Assembly (NCBI GenBank): GCA_913054485.1
Contig: CAJXHQ010000002.1
Span: 1-25,237 of the forward strand
Source of the DNA: an uncultured Paracoccaceae bacterium
Lineage (GTDB): Bacteria > Pseudomonadota > Alphaproteobacteria > Rhodobacterales > Rhodobacteraceae
Direction: 5' to 3'
DNA: 25,237 nucleotides
The translations under genes and the position numbers were made by a program. This document shows, in pieces, positions 17,857-24,408 of the stretch. How positions within the stretch are numbered: the stretch's first letter is position 1; each line of letters begins with the position of its first letter. Below the pieces are notes generated by a model. That model ran no database searches and had not been told where the DNA came from. It saw only the letters and a program-made list of their open reading frames with translations.

Positions 17857-18144
17857 TCAGTAGAAGGCGGCGGCGTTGTTCACCAGAATGATCCGGATGG
17901 CATAGACTGCGATCAGCACCACCAGCAGTGCAAGTTCAATGCCTTGCATGTTCGGCATCATACGGCGGACCGGACCGTAGAGCGGCTCCAGCAGGCGATT
18001 CAACCCGTACCAGATCTGCGCCACCAGCTGCTGGCCGGTGTTCAGCACCTGGAAGTTGATCAGCCAGCTCATGATCACATGGGCAATGATGAAGAACCAG
18101 ACGATGTCCAGGATCAGCATCAGAATTTGGAACAGCGACTGCAT
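17857..18144 (-). CDS. yggT: YggT family integral membrane protein
   Basis: This is a 95-residue protein of the YggT family with two hydrophobic segments, LFQILMLILDIVWFFIIAHVI at residues 4-24 and the last 30 residues (LALLVVLIAVYAIRIILV). Between them is the family core SWLINFQVLNT with the LLEPLYGPVRRMMP signature, which gives a firm family match. The ATG at 18144 is chosen because AAGGGA lies seven to eight bases upstream; the longer frame from 18201 adds a non-hydrophobic unlikely start. Family members are linked by context to cell division, SepF-like proteins or osmotic stress, but the exact role is not settled. It stands alone here, divergent from the thioesterase gene. Confidence 0.9.
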   Translation of the reverse strand: MQSLFQILMLILDIVWFFIIAHVIMSWLINFQVLNTGQQLVAQIWYGLNRLLEPLYGPVRRMMPNMQGIELALLVVLIAVYAIRIILVNNAAAFY

Positions 18145-18278
18145 TTCTATTTCCCTTGTTGCAACAGGCATAGAGGTAAGCGCCACGGCACTATTCTGCA
18201 AGCCTTCCGCGAGGTTGCGGTTGACGGGGGGTGAACATTCGCCAACCTCTGCTGCGTTATTCAGGAGTTAGCGCGCCC

Positions 18279-18824
18279 ATGTACCCCCTTGCCCGTTTCA
18301 CCTCGGCCGTGATCAAGGCCCGCCGGATGCCGAAAATGGCGCTGACAGACACCCATGTCTCGCAGCACCGCTGCTGGCCCTGGGACATAGACGTCTGGAT
18401 GGAGCTGAACAACGGCCGCGCCATGACGCTCTATGATCTGGGCCGCACGATGATTTCGGAACGCACCGGGCTGACACCGGTGCTGTTTCAGCGCAAATGG
18501 GGGCTGGCGGTGGTCGGCTCCTCGGTGCGGTTCCGACGCCGCATCCGCACGTTCGAGCCCTTCGAGATGCGCAGCCGCGGCGTCACCTGGGACGACAAGT
18601 TCATCTATATGGAGCAGAGCATGTGGAACCGGAACGGCGACTGCGCCAGCCATGTGATGTTCCGTACCGCCGCGACAGACAAAAACGGCATCGTGCCGCC
18701 CGCAGAGGTCGTGAAAGCGCTTGGCGCAGATCCCACGCCGCCGCCAATGCCGGATTGGATGCAGGCCTGGTGCCGTGCGGATGCCACACGGCCCTGGCCG
18801 CCCATGCAGGATGGGGTTGAATAG
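18279..18824 (+). CDS. Acyl-CoA thioesterase-like protein of the hotdog fold (4HBT type)
   Basis: The 181-residue protein belongs to the group of thioesterase-like proteins with a hotdog domain. The conserved start of the fold reads RCWPWDIDVWMELNNGRAMTL, where D-x-x-x-x-x-N-N-G is the region that carries the catalytic acid in 4HBT enzymes, followed by YDLGRTMIS and SSVRFRRRIRTFEPFEM for the core helix and strands. The ATG at 18279 has AGGAG at 18263-18267, eleven bases upstream; a frame from GTG 18231 exists but lacks a ribosome site. Such proteins hydrolyse acyl-CoA or act in outer-membrane lipid handling; the substrate here is unknown. The next gene begins 55 bp later and has its own candidate operator. 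Confidence 0.82.
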   Translation: MYPLARFTSAVIKARRMPKMALTDTHVSQHRCWPWDIDVWMELNNGRAMTLYDLGRTMISERTGLTPVLFQRKWGLAVVGSSVRFRRRIRTFEPFEMRSRGVTWDDKFIYMEQSMWNRNGDCASHVMFRTAATDKNGIVPPAEVVKALGADPTPPPMPDWMQAWCRADATRPWPPMQDGVE

Positions 18825-18847
18825 ATATATCCTCTATGTCAGTTCCG

Positions 18848-18859
18848 AACTGTACAGTT
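18848..18859. promoter_or_regulatory. Perfect 12-bp palindrome, candidate operator upstream of the UMF1 transporter
   Basis: AACTGTACAGTT is a perfect palindrome, 20 bp before the transporter ATG, in an AT-richer spacer. A second GTAC lies eight bases later. The shape and position resemble operators of TetR-type repressors of transporter genes, but no regulator gene is adjacent, so this is inference. Confidence 0.4.
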
Positions 18860-18879
18860 TTGTACGCTTGGGGACAGAG

Positions 18880-20244
18880 ATGACGAAAATTTCCGCGCGC
18901 AAGCGCACCTGGGGCTGGCTGTTTTTTGACTGGGCCAGCCAGCCGTACCACACATTGCTGGTTACCTTTGTCTTCGGGCCGTTTTTTGCCGCCACCGCCG
19001 CAGAGTATTACCTTGGCCAGGGGCTTGAGAGCGAGACCGCCAAGGCCCAGGCGCAGAGTGTATGGTCGCTCTGCCTGACGCTCACCGGGCTGATCATCGG
19101 CTTCGGCGCGCCCATTTTTGGCGCGCTGGCGGATATCACGGGCCGCCGCATGCCCTGGGTGGCCGGGTTTTCGCTGATGTATTTCACCGGTGCCTTCTGC
19201 CTCTGGTTCATGGACCCTGCGGGCAGCAACATGTGGTGGATGCTGATCAGCTTCGGTTTCGGCTTCATCGGCGCGGAATATGCGCTGATTTTTGTCAACT
19301 CGCAGCTGCCATCGCTGGCCAACGGGGACAACGCCGGCAAGCTGTCAGGATCCGGTTTTGCATTTGGCTATCTCGGCGGGGTGATTTCGCTGTTCATCAT
19401 GCTTTTACTGTTTGTCGAACAGGCCAATGGCAAGACGCTGATTGGCCTTTCCCCGGCCTTCGGTCTGGACGCCGAAGCGCGCGAAGGCACGCGCTTCGTT
19501 GGCCCCTTCACCGCTGTCTGGTTTGCGGTCTTCATGGTGCCCTATTTCCTTTGGGTACGGGACGGTGAAGCGACGGGCACCAAGGGCAGCCTTGGTGCCG
19601 CACTGGCACTGGTCGTGCAGTCGGTCCGGAACCTGCGCCACCGGGGCAGCCTGGCGGCATATCTCGGCTCTTCCATGCTCTACCGGGACGCGCTGAACGG
19701 CCTTTATGCCTTTGGCGGCGTATATGCCGGGCTGGTGCTGGATTGGAGCATCACCTCAATCGGTATCTTCGGCATCATCGCGGCCATTTCCGCCTCTCTT
19801 TTCTCTTGGCTCGGCGGGCAGGCGGATGCACGGCTTGGCCCCAAACCGGTGATTATCGCCGCCATTCTGGTGCTGGCACTGGTCTGCCTGATCATCGTCA
19901 ACATGACACGTGAGACGCTGTTTGGCCTGCCACTGGCACCCGGATCAACCCTGCCGGACACCATCTTCTTCGGCTGCGGCGTGCTGATCGGCGGTTTTGG
20001 CGGAATTCTGCAGGCCGCCAGCCGCACGCTTATGGTCCGGCACACAGATCCGGAATTGGCAACCGAGAGCTTCGGGCTTTATGGGTTGAGCGGCCGTGCA
20101 ACAGCTTTCCTGGCTCCTGCGCTGATAGGGGTTGCCACAACTATCACCGGCAGCGCACGATTGGGCATCACACCGGTGATCGGTCTGTTTCTTCTCGGGC
20201 TGATCCTGCTCATTTGGGTCCGTGCCGAGGGAGATCAGGATTGA
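18880..20244 (+). CDS. UMF1/Atg22-like major facilitator transporter
   Basis: The 454-residue membrane protein has about twelve hydrophobic segments. It begins MTKISARKRTWGWLFFDWASQPYHTL, where FDWA(S/N)xPY(H/F) is the signature of the UMF1 (Atg22-like) branch of the major facilitator superfamily. The loop between helices 2 and 3, GAPIFGALADITGRRMPW, is the MFS motif A. Fungal Atg22 exports amino acids from the vacuole; bacterial substrates are not established. The ATG at 18880 is chosen because the FDWA signature follows directly; the frame further upstream overlaps the thioesterase gene and is not coding. The ribosome site is weak (GGGGACAGAG). The stop overlaps the TTG start of mepA, so the two are coupled. 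A 12-bp palindrome upstream may regulate it. Confidence 0.9.
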   Translation: MTKISARKRTWGWLFFDWASQPYHTLLVTFVFGPFFAATAAEYYLGQGLESETAKAQAQSVWSLCLTLTGLIIGFGAPIFGALADITGRRMPWVAGFSLMYFTGAFCLWFMDPAGSNMWWMLISFGFGFIGAEYALIFVNSQLPSLANGDNAGKLSGSGFAFGYLGGVISLFIMLLLFVEQANGKTLIGLSPAFGLDAEAREGTRFVGPFTAVWFAVFMVPYFLWVRDGEATGTKGSLGAALALVVQSVRNLRHRGSLAAYLGSSMLYRDALNGLYAFGGVYAGLVLDWSITSIGIFGIIAAISASLFSWLGGQADARLGPKPVIIAAILVLALVCLIIVNMTRETLFGLPLAPGSTLPDTIFFGCGVLIGGFGGILQAASRTLMVRHTDPELATESFGLYGLSGRATAFLAPALIGVATTITGSARLGITPVIGLFLLGLILLIWVRAEGDQD

Positions 20245-21110
20245 TACGGCTATTTGCAAGCCTGCTGACGATCATATCACTCAGTTTGCCTGCCGGGGCG
20301 GCCCCGGCGGCGAAACAGCTTTTCGGTGCTGAAAAACAAGGTTCGCGCCAGTCTCCTGCACCTTTTGGCTCCTACGCCAAGGGCTGCATGGCCGGCGCGG
20401 TGCAATTGCCCGAGACCGGACCCGCCTGGCAGGCGATGCGGCTGTCGCGCAACCGCAACTGGGGCCACCCGGAAACCATCAGCTATATCGAGAAACTCAG
20501 CGCATTTGCAGCCCGGCAGAAGGGTTGGGAGGGGCTGTACATCGGCGACATCAGCCAGCCGCGCGGCGGGCCGATGCTGTCGGGCCACCGCAGTCACCAG
20601 ATCGGGCTGGACATCGACATCTGGATGCTGCCGCCGGAGAGCCTCGCCCTCAGCCGCAAGGCGCGCGAGAATATCTCGTCGATCTCCATGCGCCGGGCCA
20701 ACGGCGCTTATGTGAACAGCCAGTGGAGCAAACAGCACCACGCCATCCTGCGTGCTGCCGCCAAGGACAAGCGGGTGGCGCGGATCTTTGTCTTTCCCGG
20801 CGCCAAGGTGCAGATGTGCAAGGTCGAAACAGGCAACCGCGCCTGGCTGCGCAAAATCCGCCCCTGGTGGGGGCACCATTACCATTTCCACGTGCGGCTG
20901 AAATGCCCGCGCGGCGCGCGCGGCTGCACCGACCAGGCCGCCCCGCCGCCCGGCGACGGCTGCGCTGATGCTGAACAATGGGTGCAGGACATTCTGAACC
21001 CGCCGCCGCCGAAACCGGTTGACCCCAACGCGCCGAAGCCTAAACCTCGGCGCGATTACACTCTGGCGGATTTGCCCAATCAATGCGTTTCGGTTCTGCA
21101 GTCAAACTGA
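20241..21110 (+). CDS. mepA: Penicillin-insensitive murein endopeptidase (LAS metallopeptidase)
   Basis: MepA cuts the D-Ala-meso-diaminopimelate cross-links of peptidoglycan in the periplasm. With the TTG start at 20241 the protein has 289 residues and a good signal peptide (LIRLFASLLTIISLSLPAGAAPA). The TTG overlaps the transporter stop (TTGA), and GGGAG lies seven bases upstream, which supports it. The zinc site has His119 and Asp126 in GHRSHQIGLDIDIWM, and the catalytic HxH is in WWGHHYHFHVRLKC. The paired cysteines of the family are visible (KGCMAG, QMCKVE, KCPRGARGC, DGCADAE). The C-terminus has a proline-rich stretch, NPPPPKPVDPNAPKPKPRR, after the catalytic domain. Its end overlaps the next gene by 28 bp. 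Confidence 0.94.
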   Translation: MIRLFASLLTIISLSLPAGAAPAAKQLFGAEKQGSRQSPAPFGSYAKGCMAGAVQLPETGPAWQAMRLSRNRNWGHPETISYIEKLSAFAARQKGWEGLYIGDISQPRGGPMLSGHRSHQIGLDIDIWMLPPESLALSRKARENISSISMRRANGAYVNSQWSKQHHAILRAAAKDKRVARIFVFPGAKVQMCKVETGNRAWLRKIRPWWGHHYHFHVRLKCPRGARGCTDQAAPPPGDGCADAEQWVQDILNPPPPKPVDPNAPKPKPRRDYTLADLPNQCVSVLQSN

Positions 21111-22018
21111 TTTTCACGGCCGCCGCAGGGCTGGCGCTGGCCGCAGGTGCTTTGGCTGCAAGCCGCCCGGCCGGAACCTCTGGCAATGCGGCATACCTCG
21201 GCTCCTTCACCTGGCGCAGCCCGCAGGGCTGGTTCGGCGGTTTCTCGGCCCTTGAGATTGCCAAAGACGGTCAAAGCATGATCGTGATCAGCGACCGCGC
21301 GACAATCGCGCTGGTGAGCCTGCAGCGCAACGAAGGGCGGATCACTGCCGCTGAAATCCTGGGCGCAAACGCGCTGCTTTCCTCCCGCGGCAAGCCTCTG
21401 AAGGGCTTCGCCGGCGACAGCGAGGGCATAGCCGTCACACCGGATGGCACCATCTGCATTTCTTATGAAGGCGTGCCCCGTGTGGCCTGCCACCAAACCG
21501 CCGGCAGCCGGGCCGCGGTGCTGCCGCGCCATGCCCCGTTCAAAGCCCTGCCCGGCAACAAGGCACTGGAGGCGCTGGCCATCGACAGCCGCGGGCATCT
21601 TTTCACCCTGCCCGAAGGAGCTGTCACGCCAGGCGGGGACATCCCGGTCTGGCGCTGGAACGGAACGGGCTGGAGCCACGTGTTTTCGCTGCCCCGGCGG
21701 GAAAACTTCAAACCGGTCAGCGCGGACTTTGGCCCGGACGGGCGGCTTTACGTTCTGGAGCGCGACTTCGGCATCCTCGGCTTCCGTTCACGCCTGCGCC
21801 GGTGGTCCGTCAGCGCCTCGGGTCTGAGCGGGGAAGAAACCCTGCTCAAGACGCCGATGGGCAGACATGACAACCTGGAAGGGCTGTCGGTCTGGCAGGA
21901 CAGCAGCGGCCTATTGCGGGCAACCATGGTGTCGGATGATAATTTCAATGGCTTTCAGCGCACCGAGCTGGTCGAATACGCCCTGCCTGACAGCATCGGA
22001 GGCACCGTCAGCCCGTGA
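21083..22018 (+). CDS. Exported esterase-like protein of the phytase family
   Basis: The 311-residue protein has a signal peptide (residues 1-25, MRFGSAVKLIFTAAAGLALA) and a beta-propeller-like body with repeated blades. Visible family motifs are GGFSALEIAKDGQSMIVISDR, GDSEGIAVTPDGTICISYEG, NKALEALAIDSRGHLFTLPEG, SADFGPDGRLYVLERDFG and NLEGLSVWQD, and they end in VSDDNFNGFQRTELVEY. This order fits the family annotated as esterase-like activity of phytase, which is found widely in the Rhodobacteraceae. Substrate and activity are not proven for this branch. ATG 21083 is inside the end of mepA (28-bp overlap), and there is no strong ribosome site, so translation is probably coupled to mepA. The 22019-22190 region after it holds no visible gene. 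Confidence 0.85.
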   Translation: MRFGSAVKLIFTAAAGLALAAGALAASRPAGTSGNAAYLGSFTWRSPQGWFGGFSALEIAKDGQSMIVISDRATIALVSLQRNEGRITAAEILGANALLSSRGKPLKGFAGDSEGIAVTPDGTICISYEGVPRVACHQTAGSRAAVLPRHAPFKALPGNKALEALAIDSRGHLFTLPEGAVTPGGDIPVWRWNGTGWSHVFSLPRRENFKPVSADFGPDGRLYVLERDFGILGFRSRLRRWSVSASGLSGEETLLKTPMGRHDNLEGLSVWQDSSGLLRATMVSDDNFNGFQRTELVEYALPDSIGGTVSP

Positions 22019-22176
22019 CCTGCTCAGCTGCAACCGGAGGCGTTCGGCCGGATGACACATGCGGCCATCGCCGCCCGGGACAGCCGTGTTTCGCGATTTA
22101 TTGAAACTCCTTCCTGCCCGGGCCTCCAGCCCGCAACTTGCATTACCGGCGCCGGGATTGTAAGCGGTCGCATCTT

Positions 22177-22223
22177 CCGCGCCCGGCGCGGACAAGTCGC
22201 CGCTACCTTGTCTAAAAAACGGA
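22177..22223 (+). promoter_or_regulatory. preQ1-I-type riboswitch controlling yhhQ, with an upstream hairpin
   Basis: Just before the yhhQ start lies GACAAG (22191-22196), a ten-base loop TCGCCGCTAC (22197-22206), and CTTGTC (22207-22212), a perfect 6-bp stem. It is followed by the A-rich TAAAAAA (22213-22219) and CGGA (22220-22223). The loop bases CCG (22200-22202) can pair with CGG (22220-22222), forming the H-type pseudoknot of the preQ1-I aptamer. The loop begins UCGC, as in my memory of the Thermoanaerobacter aptamer, and has the CUAC element. CGGA is also the ribosome site, six bases before the ATG, so ligand binding would hide it and block translation. An adjoining hairpin (CCGCGC/GCGCGG, 22177-22191) shares the first G of the aptamer stem and could compete with it. 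Confidence 0.75.
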
Positions 22224-22229
22224 TCTGAA

Positions 22230-22865
22230 ATGACACGTTCCTATCTCCCTGGCATTCTTGCCATGGCCGCCGTCGTTGTGGCCTCCAATATCCTGGTGCA
22301 ATTCCTGTTCGGCAACTGGCTGACCTGGGGTGCCTTCACCTATCCCATCGCTTTCCTGGTCACCGACGTGATGAACCGCGTCTACGGCGAGGCTGCCGCG
22401 CGCCGCGTGGTTCTGGCCGGCTTTGTGACCGGTGTTGCCTGCTCGCTGATCGGCACCCAGATCATGCTGCAGGGCGACGGCTACACCTACCCTGCCGTGA
22501 CCCTGCGCATCGCCATTGCCTCGGGCCTCGCCTTCCTGACCGCACAGCTGCTGGATGTCTCCATCTTCTCGGCTTTCCGCGACGGAAAATGGTGGCGCGC
22601 GCCGCTGGCCTCCACGCTTGCGGGCTCTGTGGTTGATACCACCCTGTTCTTCACCATTGCCTTCTCCGGCGCACTGACCTGGATCGAACCGGGCAATGAT
22701 GTGTCCTGGGCCGGTGACATGCTGCCGCTGCTGGGCGCGGGCCCCGTGGTGCCGCTCTGGGTGTCGCTGGGCTTTGCTGACTGGCTGGTGAAACTGTCGC
22801 TGGCCCTGCTGGCACTTGTGCCTTTCCGCATCATCGTGGGGAAATTGACAGCACAGCCCACATGA
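22230..22865 (+). CDS. yhhQ: Queuosine precursor transporter, VUT/YhhQ family
   Basis: YhhQ imports the queuosine precursors preQ0 and preQ1 for tRNA wobble modification. The 211-residue protein is very hydrophobic, with about six membrane segments, and carries the family pattern SNILVQFLFGNWLTWGAFTYPIAFLVTDVMNRVYGE (residues 19-54), with the TD and GE residues conserved in the family. The remaining motifs, QLLDVSIFSAFRDGKWWRAP and AGSVVDTTLFF, are also typical. The ATG at 22230 is preceded by CGGA at 22220-22223, which is part of the upstream preQ1-I-type riboswitch; a preQ1-sensing leader on a precursor transporter makes direct biological sense. The gene stands alone: the next feature is a separate small transcription unit. 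Confidence 0.93.
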   Translation: MTRSYLPGILAMAAVVVASNILVQFLFGNWLTWGAFTYPIAFLVTDVMNRVYGEAAARRVVLAGFVTGVACSLIGTQIMLQGDGYTYPAVTLRIAIASGLAFLTAQLLDVSIFSAFRDGKWWRAPLASTLAGSVVDTTLFFTIAFSGALTWIEPGNDVSWAGDMLPLLGAGPVVPLWVSLGFADWLVKLSLALLALVPFRIIVGKLTAQPT

Positions 22866-22872
22866 TTTTGTT

Positions 22873-22901
22873 TTGACATCTCCAAAATCTGTGGCACGCT
22901 T
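22873..22901 (+). promoter_or_regulatory. Candidate promoter of the small transcription unit upstream of arfB
   Basis: TTGACA (22873-22878) is a perfect -35 box just past the yhhQ stop. Seventeen bases later the sequence is ACGCTT (22896-22901), a weak match to a -10 element, as is common in this group. A start near 22908 would give a roughly 190-nt RNA ending at the terminator at 23098. Confidence 0.45.
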
Positions 22902-22936
22902 GGATCAGGCGTAACAACACGAAAGGAGGTGCTCTA

Positions 22937-23008
22937 GTGTCTATTGGGAACTTGGAGATCGCAGTTGGAACAGGTCGGATGAACAGTGTTGAGGCAGCCC
23001 TCAGTTAA
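22937..23008 (+). CDS. Micro-ORF of 23 codons with an ideal ribosome site
   Basis: A GTG start at 22937 lies seven bases after GGAGG (22925-22929), and the frame runs to TAA at 23006-23008. The peptide is MSIGNLEIAVGTG then RMNSVEAALS, with a mixed, slightly hydrophilic composition and no membrane or signal segment. The ribosome site is better than that of nearly every real gene in this window, which argues for translation. It may be a functional small protein or a leader peptide whose translation alters the RNA fold, since the ribosome site is complementary to the downstream GCACCTCC. I know no family for it. It is too short to judge by codon use, so coding is a tentative call. Confidence 0.45.
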   Translation: MSIGNLEIAVGTGRMNSVEAALS

Positions 23009-23057
23009 GTGAACCCCGATTTGGCGGCCGCCTAACCGGCGCACCTCCATACTCAAG

Positions 23058-23098
23058 ATGGGCTGTCCGTTACGCATTCGGACAGCCCATTTTCTTTT
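23058..23098 (+). terminator. Intrinsic terminator of the small transcription unit
   Basis: ATGGGCTGTCCG (23058-23069) and CGGACAGCCCAT (23079-23090) form a perfect 12-bp stem with a nine-base loop, and TTTCTTTT follows directly (23091-23098). This is a textbook rho-independent terminator on the plus strand and the strongest in the window. It separates the small transcript from arfB. Confidence 0.9.
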
Positions 23099-23169
23099 GG
23101 CGCACCGCCCGCGGGCCGCGCCAAGTTTCTTAAGTAAGAAAATTGCCAAGGATTTTGCAAAATCCTTGG
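23097..23169. repeat. Composite palindromic element of three consecutive inverted repeats
   Basis: Three inverted repeats sit side by side. TTGGCGC (23097-23103) pairs with GCGCCAA (23118-23124) around the inner palindrome GCCCGCGGGC (23107-23116). TTTCTTA-AG-TAAGAAA lies at 23126-23141. A perfect 24-bp palindrome lies at 23146-23169 (arms CCAAGGATTTTG and CAAAATCCTTGG). The last ends 15 bp before the arfB ATG. The pattern suggests a REP-like intergenic repeat of this lineage, or strong mRNA structure in the arfB leader. Copy number cannot be tested here. Confidence 0.6.
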
Positions 23170-23184
23170 TCCCGGAGACCTCAG

Positions 23185-23604
23185 ATGCTGCGCATCACAG
23201 ACACCGTTGTCCTTCAGGATTGGGAACTGACCGAACAATTCGTGCGGGCCACCGGCCCCGGCGGGCAGAATGTGAACAAGGTCTCCACCGCCGTTGAACT
23301 GCGCTTTGAGGCGGAACGTTCGCCTTCGCTGGAGGGTCCGGTCAAGACCCGGCTCAGGCGGCTGGCGGGTCGGCGCTGGACCAAAGAAGGCGCCATTGTG
23401 CTGTTCTGCGACGAGACCCGCAGCCAGCAGAGGAACCGCGATCTCGCCCGTGACCGGCTGGCCGAGATGATCCGCACAGCGCTGGTGAAACCCAAGCGCC
23501 GGATCAAGACCAAACCCACCCGTGGGTCCATCGAACGCCGAATCGCCGCCAAGAAACAGCGCGGCGACGTGAAAAACCTGCGCGGCAAAGTCAGCGACGA
23601 TTGA
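23185..23604 (+). CDS. arfB: Alternative ribosome-rescue factor / peptidyl-tRNA hydrolase ArfB (YaeJ)
   Basis: ArfB enters ribosomes stalled on mRNAs lacking a stop codon and hydrolyses the peptidyl-tRNA. The 139-residue protein has the catalytic GGQ at residues 26-28 (ATGPGGQNVNKVSTAVELRF), the globular RF-1-like domain, and a basic C-terminal tail (KPKRRIKTKPTRGSIERRIA, then KKQRGDVKNLRGKV). That tail is the ribosome-channel-binding part that distinguishes ArfB from release factors. The ATG at 23185 has GGAG eight to nine bases upstream; an in-frame ATG at 23143 lies before the 24-bp palindrome and has no ribosome site. It is alone on its transcription unit, behind the terminator at 23098. 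Confidence 0.95.
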   Translation: MLRITDTVVLQDWELTEQFVRATGPGGQNVNKVSTAVELRFEAERSPSLEGPVKTRLRRLAGRRWTKEGAIVLFCDETRSQQRNRDLARDRLAEMIRTALVKPKRRIKTKPTRGSIERRIAAKKQRGDVKNLRGKVSDD

Positions 23605-23661
23605 GCGATTGCACGCCCCGCGCGCGCTGCTAACCTGCCCGCATTGATTTGGGAGGGTTTT

Positions 23662-24408
23662 ATGAGACTGGACGGAAAAACCGCCATCGTCACCGGTGCA
23701 GCTTCGGGCTTCGGGGCCGGTATCGCGCGCAAGTTCATCGCCGAAGGTGCCCGTGTTATGATCGCCGACATCAATGCCGAGGCCGCGGCGGCCATGGCGG
23801 CGGAACTGGGCACTGCAGCCATCCCGCTAGCGGTGGACGTCGCCGATGAGGCTTCGGTCCAACTCATGGCTGAGACTGCATTGTCTGCTTTTGGCCATCT
23901 GGATATCCTGGTCAACAATGCGGGCGTCACCCATATGCCCACCCCGCTGGAAGAGGTGAGCGAGGAAGACTTCGACCGGGTTCTGGCCGTCAATGTGAAA
24001 TCCGTCTACCTGACCGCCCGTGCCTTGGTGCCGCATATGAAGGGCCGCGGCGCAGGGGCGATCCTGAATGTCGCCTCCACCGCCGGGGTGTCACCGCGCC
24101 CGAACCTCAACTGGTACAATGCCTCCAAGGGCTGGATGATCACCGCCACAAAAACCATGGCCGTGGAGCTTGCGCCGCATGGCGTGCGGGTCAATGCGAT
24201 CAACCCGGTGGCAGGCGAAACGCCGCTTCTGAAAAGCTTCATGGGCGAGGACACCCCGGAGGTGCGCGCCAAGTTCCTGTCGACCATCCCGATCGGCCGC
24301 TTCTCGACCCCGGAGGACATGGGCAACGCCGCCTGTTTCCTTTGCTCGGACGAGGCAGGCATGGTGACCGGCGTGGCCATGGAAGTGGACGGCGGGCGCT
24401 GCATATGA
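23662..24408 (+). CDS. Short-chain dehydrogenase/reductase, classical SDR family
   Basis: The 248-residue length and the motifs are those of a classical NAD(P)-dependent SDR. The cofactor loop TGAASGFGAGIA is near residue 11, followed by the NNAG motif (LVNNAGVTH). The catalytic triad is Ser139, Tyr152 and Lys156 (in NVASTAGV and NWYNASKG). ATG 23662 has GGGAGG five bases upstream, which is decisive over the frame from 23644. Similar proteins are annotated as 3-oxoacyl-ACP reductase-like or glucose/ribitol dehydrogenase-like; the substrate cannot be read. The stop overlaps the start of the cupin gene (ATGA), so the two are translated together and may act on the same compound. Confidence 0.93.
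   Translation: MRLDGKTAIVTGAASGFGAGIARKFIAEGARVMIADINAEAAAAMAAELGTAAIPLAVDVADEASVQLMAETALSAFGHLDILVNNAGVTHMPTPLEEVSEEDFDRVLAVNVKSVYLTARALVPHMKGRGAGAILNVASTAGVSPRPNLNWYNASKGWMITATKTMAVELAPHGVRVNAINPVAGETPLLKSFMGEDTPEVRAKFLSTIPIGRFSTPEDMGNAACFLCSDEAGMVTGVAMEVDGGRCI

Larger units (their letters stand above)
22908..23098 (+). ncRNA. Small structured transcript with micro-ORF, Shine-Dalgarno/anti-Shine-Dalgarno pair and terminator
   Basis: Between the -35 box and the terminator lies about 190 nt without a conventional gene. It has a very strong Shine-Dalgarno site, AAAGGAGGTGC (22922-22932), and 108 nt further on its exact partner GCACCTCC (23041-23048), so an 8-bp helix would close the domain and hide the ribosome site. 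Inside are a 23-codon micro-ORF and a 10-bp palindrome (GGCGGCCGCC, 23023-23032). The design fits a small mRNA, a regulatory leader or an sRNA. I do not recognise the family. The extent is approximate: the 5' end is inferred from the promoter box, and the 3' end from the terminator. Confidence 0.5.

Noticed and set aside
15850..18234. A 794-codon open frame on the plus strand
   Set aside because: It is antisense to recQ and yggT, which have full motif sets; the antisense product has no recognisable domain.
21911..22236. Small minus-strand frames after the phytase-like gene
   Set aside because: They overlap a coding end and the riboswitch, have no ribosome site of note and no recognisable protein features; 22019-22176 is left as spacer.
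22893..22908. Possible sigma-54 promoter, TGGCACG
   Set aside because: The -24-like TGGCAC is present, but the GC of the -12 element is missing at the required distance.
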